DNA of 62,492 nucleotides from Synechococcus sp. AG-670-B23 (lineage in GTDB: Bacteria; Cyanobacteriota; Cyanobacteriia; PCC-6307; Cyanobiaceae): positions 1 to 62,492 of the forward strand of contig QCSL01000009.1 of assembly GCA_003209165.1 (NCBI GenBank). The letters are read 5' to 3'. The number at the start of each line of letters is the position of its first letter. Position 1 is the first letter of the stretch. Under the pieces are notes generated by a model. The model was not told where the DNA came from. It made no database searches and saw only the letters and a list, made by a program, of their open reading frames with translations. Both the position numbers and the translations under genes were made by a program. This document shows, piece by piece, positions 8,379 through 14,609 of this stretch.

Positions 8379-9321
8379 TGCGATGGCTCCAGGTTTGGAG
8401 CTTTTGCAGCGGTGACGGCTTGTCCTTCACGAATGTCAAAAACTCGCCCCATCCGCTGGAACTGACACGGCTAAACGCCCAATCGGTACCGGGCACCAGC
8501 TCACCAGGTTCAAGGTTTGTGGGCGGGCTAAACGTCTGACCTAGGAAGCAACGCAGCGTTTCACCATCGCGGTGAAGCTGACAGAGAGGGTTGTCATCAG
8601 GACCACGGCCACAGATTGGGCAATGTTCAATCCGTTGCCAGTCACGACTAGCGAAACGGCTAGTGCTGACAGTTTTGTTTGCACCAGCTGCTGGTCGTGG
8701 ATAGTCACGATCTAATTCAAGAACGTAATCCCACCATTCTTTGGGTGGGGCAGACAACGCTTCTGGTCCATATCCAACAGGCCAGAAATAATGTCCACCG
8801 CTTGCTGGGTGAGCGCCCGCAACAATGACTTGTCGTCCTGGGTGGCAGAAGATTTCCTCCGCCTCACCCTTGATAACAACGTCATCACCCTCCTTAGTTC
8901 TGCCTTTGGTGGCATCTTGGGTCCGATGACTGTGGGTAATCTGGCCGTTATGAAGCTGCGCTAACTGCACTTTGCTGGGCAGGAACAGCAACTTGAAACG
9001 GTTTGGATCGGTGGTTCTGTTGATGCGCCAAGTGTTGACGTAATCAGGATTACGGTCGTTAAGGACCGCATGATTCACAGCAGACTCACCGTCAAAGTCG
9101 AAGCACAACAGCGGTTGGGTGATGACACCAACAGACTTTGCTTGCGGGAACTGTTTTTGCAGTTCTTGAACAGTGAAACCAGGGTGTTTAGTCCACTCTC
9201 TGATGAGCGGTTTTTTACCGTCATCTTTGGAACCAGTCGGAATAAAACGGAGACGGTCCTCAAGAGGTTGGATTCTTGAAAAAGTGTCCTCAGAAAGAGA
9301 ACTACCAGGAAGCAGTGCCAT
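8371..9321 (-). CDS. Prim-pol type primase of element B
   Basis: Primase/polymerase expected to prime element replication. The N-terminal part (about residues 10-190) is a bifunctional primase-polymerase (prim-pol, archaeo-eukaryotic primase fold) domain: WTKHPGF, VGVITQPLLCFDFDG with the catalytic DFD motif (about residue 75-80), NRFKLLFL, and a histidine-containing FCHPGRQVIVAGAHP. A C-terminal zinc finger follows (CPICGRGPDDNPLC and ETLRC). The ATG at 9321 is preferred over the TTG at 9342. Its stop overlaps the helicase start, as in many primase-helicase pairs. Unlike the helicase, this frame is intact. Confidence 0.85.
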   Translation of the reverse strand: MALLPGSSLSEDTFSRIQPLEDRLRFIPTGSKDDGKKPLIREWTKHPGFTVQELQKQFPQAKSVGVITQPLLCFDFDGESAVNHAVLNDRNPDYVNTWRINRTTDPNRFKLLFLPSKVQLAQLHNGQITHSHRTQDATKGRTKEGDDVVIKGEAEEIFCHPGRQVIVAGAHPASGGHYFWPVGYGPEALSAPPKEWWDYVLELDRDYPRPAAGANKTVSTSRFASRDWQRIEHCPICGRGPDDNPLCQLHRDGETLRCFLGQTFSPPTNLEPGELVPGTDWAFSRVSSSGWGEFLTFVKDKPSPLQKLQTWSHRNV

Positions 9322-9424
9322 AATGATGATGACCTGAAACAAGGGTTAGGTTTGTGGAGGTCGAGTTTCCAGCTCGGCCTTTTTACTTTTCTCCAGCGCA
9401 CAAAATGCTGGGGTGATTTTCACT

Positions 9425-9691
9425 CTATTGTGCAGGCAAAGCTTGAATTTTTTTGTCTCCTTGTTGTGCTATGAATGCACTCTTAAATCGCACTTTTTGA
9501 CCACGGCGGTGAAAAGCAGCACGACACTTCTCAACATCCCAGGTAATCGAAGCTGTAACACTGCTCCCCAGGATGTAGTGAACGCCTGCTTCTAAAAATC
9601 CACCGTAAATATCGCGTTGTCGTTTAAGATGCTCAGGCGAGCAGCCCAGAGCGTCAGAAGCTGGGCGTGTTTTTAGCCATGTTGGGCTCAT
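9425..9691 (-). CDS. Excisionase-like DNA-binding protein of element B
   Basis: Small MerR/Xis-like winged-helix protein: TWLKTRPASDALGCSPEHLK followed by RQRDIYGGFLEAGVHYILG and CRAAFHRRG. The pattern 'x-LK-R-(K/Q)-R-(D/E)-x-x-GGFL-x-x-G-x-H' is shared with the genes at 1340, 16669 and 26491, one per element. The preferred start is the ATG at 9691 (MSPTW), which overlaps the end of the upstream gene by 38 nt; an open frame reaches 9808. Expected role: recombination directionality or operon repression. Confidence 0.75.
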   Translation of the reverse strand: MSPTWLKTRPASDALGCSPEHLKRQRDIYGGFLEAGVHYILGSSVTASITWDVEKCRAAFHRRGQKVRFKSAFIAQQGDKKIQALPAQ

Positions 9692-9983
9692 TGGAGGTCT
9701 CAGATATATATCCCTCTGCAATGGCAAATTTACGGAACCATTTTGGAACGTATTGACCGCCAGAAAGCATTGCCTCCCTGAAGGACAGATCGTTGAGGCC
9801 AAACTCAATCGCAGACTTCCAGCCAGACGCAGTTCTCGGAAAAGACTTTCTTAGAATCTCACCGTTATCAGCCACCACATTGATTTCAACGGGTCGCTCA
9901 TCAGAAAGCATCGAATCTGGAATATTGATCGGCTGACCTTTCAACTCGCCAATACGCTTGGCCAGGTGCCGCTTCTTTGCCAT
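9654..9983 (-). CDS. Basic protein of unknown function, first gene of element B replication operon (109 aa)
   Basis: The protein begins MAKKRHLAKRIGELKGQP and is basic at the N-terminus with an alternating beta/helix look (PVEINVVADNGEILRKSF). No family recognised. It occupies the same position (just before the excisionase-like gene) as different small genes in elements A, C and D. An operator-like dyad lies about 110 bp upstream. Confidence 0.6.
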   Translation of the reverse strand: MAKKRHLAKRIGELKGQPINIPDSMLSDERPVEINVVADNGEILRKSFPRTASGWKSAIEFGLNDLSFREAMLSGGQYVPKWFRKFAIAEGYISETSNEPNMAKNTPSF

Positions 9984-10088
9984 CTAAGAGGGAAAGAACT
10001 TGTGAACAGCACCACTCATCTGTCACTGAAGGGGGTCGTACTTCCGATCGGGCCGGTTGCAATGGTGGACGCGAGCCTTATTCGCGTG

Positions 10089-10125
10089 GTCACCATGAAT
10101 TGTGGTGACTATAACTTAATCACCA
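10089..10125. promoter_or_regulatory. Operator-like dyad upstream of the element B replication operon
   Basis: GTCACCA and TGGTGAC form a perfect 7-bp dyad separated by 7 nt (10089-10109), and a further TCACCA half-site follows at 10120-10125 after an AT-rich TATAACTTAA. It lies between the leftward operon starting at 9983 and the two small genes ending at 10177, a suitable place for an operon repressor. Confidence 0.45.
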
Positions 10126-10176
10126 CATCTAGTGCTGTCAATACCTAACAGCTCGCAAAAGTCGCTTCCGAGCTGT

Positions 10177-10374
10177 TTAGTCAGCAGGGCATTGGAGTTT
10201 GTCCATCACACGCAACCTATTTTCAGAAGTGTCCCAACGAAGGCCTAATCCTGCGGTACAACTGAAAAGGTAAGGCCCACCGGCAGTACCAAATCTGGGA
10301 TTTGCCGCAAATAGAGCAGCACCTATGGCCATAAAAACAACACCTTTGAATACTTCGCCCACAATCCCCTTCAC
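10177..10374 (-). CDS. Small hydrophobic protein (65 aa) of element B
   Basis: The protein has an N-terminal hydrophobic segment (VFKGVVFMAIGAALFAANP, about residues 8-26) that could be a membrane helix, followed by a short polar tail. No family recognised. Its ATG overlaps the stop of the upstream gene at 10371 (ATGA), so the two form a coupled pair at the right end of the element. Confidence 0.5.
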   Translation of the reverse strand: MKGIVGEVFKGVVFMAIGAALFAANPRFGTAGGPYLFSCTAGLGLRWDTSENRLRVMDKLQCPAD

Positions 10375-10556
10375 ACTTCAACGATGTGGTCGATGTACTT
10401 CTCAGGAGTTATTCCTTCTGGCATGAGCTCATACCCATTTCGAACCAAAGACTCCACAGTTTTATCGAGATGATCGTGCTCGACCTCTATCAACTCAAAT
10501 TTTTCGTCACCCAGGTCAGTCTTCGAATAGGTGTAAATCCGCGCTATGCTGAGCAT
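10371..10556 (-). CDS. Small acidic protein (61 aa) of element B
   Basis: The protein starts MLSIARIYTYSKTDLGDEKF and is acidic (pairs of Glu/Asp throughout) with a likely alpha/beta fold. No family recognised. It is coupled to the hydrophobic protein downstream. The pair is the cargo closest to the right end of element B. Confidence 0.5.
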   Translation of the reverse strand: MLSIARIYTYSKTDLGDEKFELIEVEHDHLDKTVESLVRNGYELMPEGITPEKYIDHIVEV

Positions 10557-10596
10557 CTCTTACAAGGCGAAGATCTGGACCTGTCATAAGCACACC

Positions 10597-10680
10597 TCCC
10601 CCTAAGCGCTAGGGGGATTGGCGTTTAGACAAAAATCAGAGAGTCAGCTTAAGGTCGAATCCCCCTAGCTTTCCCCCTAA
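10597..10680. repeat. Arm-type repeats TCCCCCTA, element B right end
   Basis: TCCCCCTAAGCGCTAGGGGG (an imperfect palindrome, about 10597-10616) is followed by AATCCCCCTAG and TTCCCCCTAA between 10658 and 10680. They match the cluster at 2346-2381 at the other end of element B. Confidence 0.65.
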
Positions 10681-10709
10681 CTCACCTTTTGAGAGTGGTG
10701 AGAACTCAA

Positions 10710-10757
10710 TGGAGCCAAGGAGACTCGAACTCCTGACCCCCTGCATGCTATGCAGGT
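10710..10757 (-). other. Attachment-site remnant: 3' half of tRNA-Ala (B/C junction)
   Basis: It matches the tRNA-Ala gene from the discriminator base through CCTGC, a loop ATGCTAT with one change, and GCAGG. The 5' half of the tRNA is not present. It is the boundary between elements B and C. Confidence 0.85.
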
Positions 10758-10790
10758 CCTCTTTGGCTCAAACCCATTGGCACAACTGGG

Positions 10791-10870
10791 CTAGAGCAAA
10801 AGTATTAAATTTTTAGAGCAGTTTTTAGAGTAGAGCTGTCCTAGCAGCCTAAACAGGGCAGAGCTATTGG
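10791..10870. repeat. Arm-type repeats TAGAGCAG, element C left end
   Basis: CTAGAGC, TTTAGAGCAG, TTTAGAGTAGAGC and CAGAGC occur in about 75 bp, together with TCCTAGCAGCC. The right end of element C (18652-18716) has CTAGAGC, TTTAGAGCAG, TTAGAGCAG and CCCTAGCAGGCC. The following 10871-11044 is AT-rich non-coding DNA with a small dyad (TTACAATGTAA at 10901); no gene seen. Confidence 0.65.
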
Positions 10871-11044
10871 TAGCACTAGCAGGTCGCCCTTTTTTAAACA
10901 TTACAATGTAAGGATTAAATAGCAAATAAGGAGCACCGAAGCGGTCCCTATTGCTGCGCTGAGCTACCAGCCCACCGTAAGAACTGGCAGTTGCATAATA
11001 ACCAAAAGAGCTATCCTGATTGAATACAAAAACATGCTTTTTCA

Positions 11045-11221
11045 GTGCCTAAGCGTCAGCTACCACTGCAAGCTGACCTGATCATCAACCGTTTGCGATG
11101 GGAAGCAATGGTTGAACGTCAGCATGCAGCCTTTGATAACGACGACGACGTGCCCAATGCACCGTCTTACGACCCACTAGCAAACCCCCAAAGCCGCCGC
11201 ACACCAGTTCATGTCAGCTGA
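11045..11221 (+). CDS. Small protein (58 aa), first gene of a coupled four-gene block
   Basis: The ORF starts with GTG at 11045 (VPKRQLPLQADLIINRLRWE) and contains an acidic Asp run (NDDDVPN). Its end overlaps the next start by 11 nt (ATGTCAGCTGA). It is too short to classify, but the overlap pattern and Gln/Arg-rich composition fit the following genes. Start choice is uncertain as no strong ribosome binding site is visible. Confidence 0.5.
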   Translation: MPKRQLPLQADLIINRLRWEAMVERQHAAFDNDDDVPNAPSYDPLANPQSRRTPVHVS

Positions 11222-11618
11222 ATTTCAATCCATCGACGACCAGATCAAGGCGTCTTACCAAAGTGCCAGCCAGGTCGAAACTCAAGCACGTCAGCTTGAA
11301 GCCAGAATCAGCCGAATTGATGGTGCTAAGCGCCATTTACCAGCACGTCGGTACGGTCAGCCGGTTGATACAGCCAAAATCCGATCAAACCTGACACTTA
11401 CCGCCCTTATTGCACAAGATTCCGCCGAACTGGCGCATTTCTTGGGTATTGACCCCGGCATCAAACAACGTCTGGACGAAGAGAAGGCCGTTAGGGAGAT
11501 GCGTGCTGAATCACTGCGGATGCAGACCGAACAGCTGGCAGCTCGCAACGCAGCAGCTCGTCAACAGCGCCAAATCCGTCAACAGCTCGCACCGTGGCAA
11601 CGCGGCTATCAGGCATGA
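11211..11618 (+). CDS. Coiled-coil protein of unknown function (135 aa)
   Basis: The protein is almost entirely helical: two long coiled-coil stretches (about residues 1-40 and 85-130, e.g. QTEQLAARNAAARQQRQIRQ) flank a central segment with HLPARRYGQPVD. No family recognised. It overlaps both neighbours (11 nt upstream, ATGA downstream). Together with the next two genes it resembles small phage-type structural or accessory operons, but no assignment is possible. Confidence 0.65.
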   Translation: MSAEFQSIDDQIKASYQSASQVETQARQLEARISRIDGAKRHLPARRYGQPVDTAKIRSNLTLTALIAQDSAELAHFLGIDPGIKQRLDEEKAVREMRAESLRMQTEQLAARNAAARQQRQIRQQLAPWQRGYQA

Positions 11619-11959
11619 GGATCAACCGGATGCACCCCGTCTGTAACTGGCTGCGGTGTGTTGACCACGATTACCGCCGGTCAATGGATCAGGTGCTTCG
11701 TCACCGTGATAAAGCTCAAGCCGTTGATCCAACGCAAAGCGGCTTGCCTGAAGCCAGCGTCAGCTGGTTCTGGCAGACGCAGCTACCGGAGCTGATCAAG
11801 CAAGAGGGTTACCGGCACCAGTGCGAACAGCACGCTGAGAACCTCCAGCTGGCACTGCTGGCGATTGATTCAGACATCAATTCCCAGACCAGAGGCTTGC
11901 AAGAGGAGAAAGCTGCCAAGACGGCAGAGCTGGCCAAACTCACCGCGCTGTTGTCATGA
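11615..11959 (+). CDS. Helical protein of unknown function (114 aa)
   Basis: Starting at the ATG that overlaps the previous stop (ATGA, 11615-11618), the protein reads MRINRMHPVCNWLRCVDHDY and contains a Trp-rich patch (VSWFWQTQLPEL, about residue 48) and a C-terminal coiled coil (LQEEKAAKTAELAKLTALL). No family recognised. Its stop overlaps the next start, again ATGA. Confidence 0.6.
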   Translation: MRINRMHPVCNWLRCVDHDYRRSMDQVLRHRDKAQAVDPTQSGLPEASVSWFWQTQLPELIKQEGYRHQCEQHAENLQLALLAIDSDINSQTRGLQEEKAAKTAELAKLTALLS

Positions 11960-12153
11960 GCGTGCTTGATCAGTTCGGTGATGACCCAAGACCAATTCTT
12001 GAGGTCGCTTTAGAGCAAGCCACGCCAAACCGAATCAGTAAGGCGTGGGTACGTCACCGCATCGAAGAGGTCATTTGTCAACTCAGCACCGTGCTGGATG
12101 ACGGCCAAATCGAAGACATGGTGCAGGCGTTCAAGCGCAAAGGGCTGACCTGA
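11956..12153 (+). CDS. Small acidic protein of unknown function (65 aa)
   Basis: The protein (MSVLDQFGDDPRPILEVALE onward) is acidic with a helical C-terminal half (EEVICQLSTVLDDGQIEDMV). It is the last of four translationally coupled genes. About 40 bp downstream the convergent pilin-like gene ends. No family recognised. Confidence 0.55.
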   Translation: MSVLDQFGDDPRPILEVALEQATPNRISKAWVRHRIEEVICQLSTVLDDGQIEDMVQAFKRKGLT

Positions 12154-12197
12154 AAGTAAAAAGATTATAGTTAGAAAAAATCAAATCCTAAAATCAA

Positions 12198-13160
12198 TCA
12201 TCTGCACATGACTATTTTTCCTGGAGATATATCAGACCCAGGGTCACTTACCATCGTCGTCGATGAAGTACCAGTCTCTAGGTTGTAGCAAGAGTAAACA
12301 GCTAAGCCGTCATCTCTATAAGAGCCATCTTTATTAATTGGAAGGGCGGTCATATAAGAGACAAACCCTCCTCCTCCTTCTGGATTATTAGGATTGCTCT
12401 CAGATGATGCATGGTCTCCATCTTCTCCTAGTGCAATTTCATATTTTCCGTCTGGACTAGTCCATTTCCTGTACCCTGACGGTTGTTCATTGCCTTTGCC
12501 ATACACACCGACAAACTCGCTTAAATCGTCTGGGAGTGTTGGGTTATTGCCATATTTATCGTGATATTGGACAACGGCATTCATGTAGCTACAGATTTGA
12601 GTTGCTGCATCTTTTTGATCTCTTATGGTGCTGCTATCTGTGGCAGAAATGGTCAATACTGAGTCATCGCATCCATTTATCTGAGCCTCCTGTGCTTGAT
12701 CAGATGTTGAGCAGATGCTGTTTATACAGCTTGATATGTCGTCCCCATAAGATCCCTTGAATGAGTAGAAGATTTTGTTGCTTGCAGGATTTAAGCTGAA
12801 TGCAGGCATAGCTCCGTCACTAGGGATTGCTCTAAATAATTCACCCCTTGCCGCTGATGGACAGCTCCCTTGGCCATCAGATTGAATGGAATAACCAGCT
12901 AAATTTTTTGCAATAAAGCCTGACACTCCGCCAGTATATTGATCCAGTATGCATTGCTTTCGTGCTGATTTAAGCTCATAAATTGCAGCTTGAGCCTTGC
13001 TGGAATTTACAAAGCATAAAATATATGGCAGTCCAATCGCTGCAAGTATGGCCAGGACCGCAATTACTACCACTAATTCAATTAGAGTGAATCCATTTAT
13101 TCTTGATTTTTTAATATTTAGCTCCCTCTCTTTGAATTGAGCTGATTCCATCAAAGACAA
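12198..13160 (-). CDS. Type IV pilin-like protein (cargo)
   Basis: Prepilin-like protein of 320 residues. The N-terminus has a charged leader (KERELNIKKSRING) followed by the prepilin peptidase site G/FTLIEL and a hydrophobic helix (VVVIAVLAILAAIGLPYI), as in type IV pilins, pseudopilins and competence pilins. Leader plus +5 Glu are intact. The C-terminal ectodomain is Cys- and Ser/Asp-rich, with repeated CC pairs likely forming disulfides. It would need host pilus machinery (PilD, PilB, PilC, PilQ). Gene composition is more AT-rich than neighbours, suggesting separate origin. In a mobile element it might alter DNA uptake, adhesion or phage receptor properties; that is inference. Confidence 0.88.
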   Translation of the reverse strand: MSLMESAQFKERELNIKKSRINGFTLIELVVVIAVLAILAAIGLPYILCFVNSSKAQAAIYELKSARKQCILDQYTGGVSGFIAKNLAGYSIQSDGQGSCPSAARGELFRAIPSDGAMPAFSLNPASNKIFYSFKGSYGDDISSCINSICSTSDQAQEAQINGCDDSVLTISATDSSTIRDQKDAATQICSYMNAVVQYHDKYGNNPTLPDDLSEFVGVYGKGNEQPSGYRKWTSPDGKYEIALGEDGDHASSESNPNNPEGGGGFVSYMTALPINKDGSYRDDGLAVYSCYNLETGTSSTTMVSDPGSDISPGKIVMCR

Positions 13161-13181
13161 CCATTCTCACTCTTTCTAGCC

Positions 13182-13562
13182 ATGTCCATCACCACCAAGC
13201 AACAACGCCAGCAACGCCGCTCAGAGGCTCTTCAGCTGATTGCTGATGGTGTTCCACCAACTGATGCAGCGACGCAGCTGTCGCAGACGTGGGGGTGCAG
13301 CAGGCGAACCAGCCTGCGTGACATAGAACTGGCCCAAGGTGAACTGGCTAACGCCCTGAACTCGGTTGAGCTTCAGCACATGGTGGGTTGGTTGGCGACG
13401 CAATATCAACGCCTAGCCGCCAAGGCTGAACGGGACGGCCAGTACGCAGCAGCCTGCGGATGCCTTAATTCGCTGCGGGCGATGTTGGTGCAGCCACAGC
13501 TGGATCGACAATTTGAAGCGCACTTCCGTGGTCGCTTTACGCACCAGGTGCACAGGCGTTAA
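13182..13562 (+). CDS. HTH protein of unknown role (possible terminase-small-subunit-like)
   Basis: The 126-residue protein has a basic N-terminus (TTKQQRQQRRSEALQLIADG) and a helix-turn-helix (PTDAATQLSQTWGCSRRTSL, about residues 25-45), then helices ending with AERDGQYAAACGCLNSLRAML. This HTH-plus-helical layout resembles small terminase subunits, and the position corresponds loosely to the HTH gene of element B. A replication-origin-binding role is equally possible because the repeat-rich region at 13571-13740 begins right after its stop codon. Confidence 0.5.
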   Translation: MSITTKQQRQQRRSEALQLIADGVPPTDAATQLSQTWGCSRRTSLRDIELAQGELANALNSVELQHMVGWLATQYQRLAAKAERDGQYAAACGCLNSLRAMLVQPQLDRQFEAHFRGRFTHQVHRR

Positions 13563-13570
13563 CAACGTGC

Positions 13571-13740
13571 ACAAGCGGTACAGGTGTGAACAAGCGGTAC
13601 CAACGGTGCTGATGCGTGGCATTTGCCACGCATGACCCGTTTGCTCTAGCGACTGCCCTAAAAAAGGAATATCCCCACGACAACCGCAGTCACCGAGGGG
13701 ATTTCAGAAGATTGACCACCTGCTTAGTAAGTAGGTGCTC
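13571..13740. other. Repeat- and dyad-rich intergenic region, candidate replication origin of element C
   Basis: ACAAGCGGTAC occurs twice (13571-13581 and 13590-13600). A perfect 10-bp dyad follows (ATGCGTGGCA-TT-TGCCACGCAT, 13612-13633), then an ATCCCC/GGGGAT pair (about 13670-13702) and the anticodon-arm-like CCTGC-N7-GTAGG at 13719-13735. The region sits between the HTH gene and the replication module, where an origin would be expected. No Rep binding is shown; the assignment is by pattern. Confidence 0.4.
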
Positions 13741-13754
13741 TTAAGGGTCTAGCC

Positions 13755-14609
13755 CTACAAACGGCTTCTGATGTCTTGCAGCAGCTCCCGTTCATGCCGC
13801 TCAATTTCTTGAGCTGCTTTGATCTGGTCAGCGTCGATGTGGGCGCTGATGGATGTGCGAACCATTGAACGCAGAACATCTGGCCTGATGGCATCAACTT
13901 CGCAGCTGATGTCAGAGCCGAAGTGCTTGGAACGGCTGTCTGTGCCCTTTGTTGGCCGTGTCGGCAACAGCAGCTCTGCAATCTGGTCTTCGTTGACCGC
14001 AACCCGCTTGAAGGTCAAGGCGTCGGAGTCAACGAACTCCTGAAGACGTTGCTGTGTGTTCCGGCTGATGTCGACGCCAGAAGGGTCAAAGTCGCCGAAG
14101 TAGTAGATGGTGGCTTCACCGCCCCACCTCTCATCAAGTTCCCGTTCAATCGTTGCTGCGGCGCTTTGCAGGTAGGTCAGCGACGGGTAGCCACGAGTGA
14201 CCATCAACGGCACGTCGTACTCATAGGTGACCTCTGAAAGAACGCCTGCAAGGGCATCCTTTTCAAGCCACACCTCAACGTATTGATCGTTGGTGTTTGG
14301 ATCCCACAGAGAGCGCCTGTAAGCCCGTTGTGCCTGCTCTAAGCAGTCGTCAAGACTGCCGTAGGTGTCTGGCTTCCTGATCCAGCGCGTGTTGTCAGAG
14401 AGCCAGTACCAGGGCAACTCACCAGCAAGCCGCATCTTGGCGGTGAGACGGCAGACGGTCTGTTTGTACTCAGCCTCCGTTTTGTCGATGACGCCGTGGG
14501 TTGTCAGTTGATAAAACAGCTGCCTGACAGTCATCGGGTGCATGTCTTCGCACAGCTGGTAGATCCAGCGTTTGATCCGATCAATCTCAGCTTTTGTACG
14601 CCTGGCCAT
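13755..14609 (-). CDS. Topo VI-A/Spo11-like TOPRIM protein (Mini-A-like)
   Basis: The 284-residue protein has an N-terminal winged-helix part with PMTVRQLFYQLTTHG, which resembles the catalytic-tyrosine motif of topoisomerase VI subunit A and Spo11 (RxxxYY-like; Tyr about residue 33). A TOPRIM domain follows: acidic motif VWLEKDALAGVL (about 112-123) and YFGDFDPSGVD (about 170-180), the E and DxD metal-binding residues. Stand-alone A-subunit homologues (Topo Mini-A) are known from mobile elements. It starts on the stop of the ATPase gene (TGA/ATG overlap at 14609), so it belongs to the replication module. It might nick, relax or process element DNA; alternatively it serves as a TOPRIM primase-like factor. 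Confidence 0.75.
   Translation of the reverse strand: MARRTKAEIDRIKRWIYQLCEDMHPMTVRQLFYQLTTHGVIDKTEAEYKQTVCRLTAKMRLAGELPWYWLSDNTRWIRKPDTYGSLDDCLEQAQRAYRRSLWDPNTNDQYVEVWLEKDALAGVLSEVTYEYDVPLMVTRGYPSLTYLQSAAATIERELDERWGGEATIYYFGDFDPSGVDISRNTQQRLQEFVDSDALTFKRVAVNEDQIAELLLPTRPTKGTDSRSKHFGSDISCEVDAIRPDVLRSMVRTSISAHIDADQIKAAQEIERHERELLQDIRSRL

Larger units (their letters stand above)
2187..10709. mobile_element. Element B (8.5 kb tRNA-Ala-tethered integrative element)
   Basis: It is bounded by partial tRNA copies at 2187 and 10710 and has matching TCCCCCTA repeats near both ends. Gene order from the left is a large tyrosine recombinase, a three-gene leftward block with a terminase-small-subunit-like gene, a small second recombinase, two short genes, a VirE-like helicase (with in-frame TAG), a prim-pol primase, an excisionase-like gene, a small start gene and two small genes of unknown function. 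No capsid, portal, large terminase, tail or lysis gene is visible, so it would depend on a helper to move as a particle. Confidence 0.88.

Noticed and set aside
10920-10980. tRNA-like sequence on the minus strand (GGGCTGGTAGCTCAGCGC)
   Set aside because: It looks like a tRNA 5' end, but there is no matching acceptor 3' strand and no D-stem partner, anticodon arm or T arm, so no cloverleaf forms.
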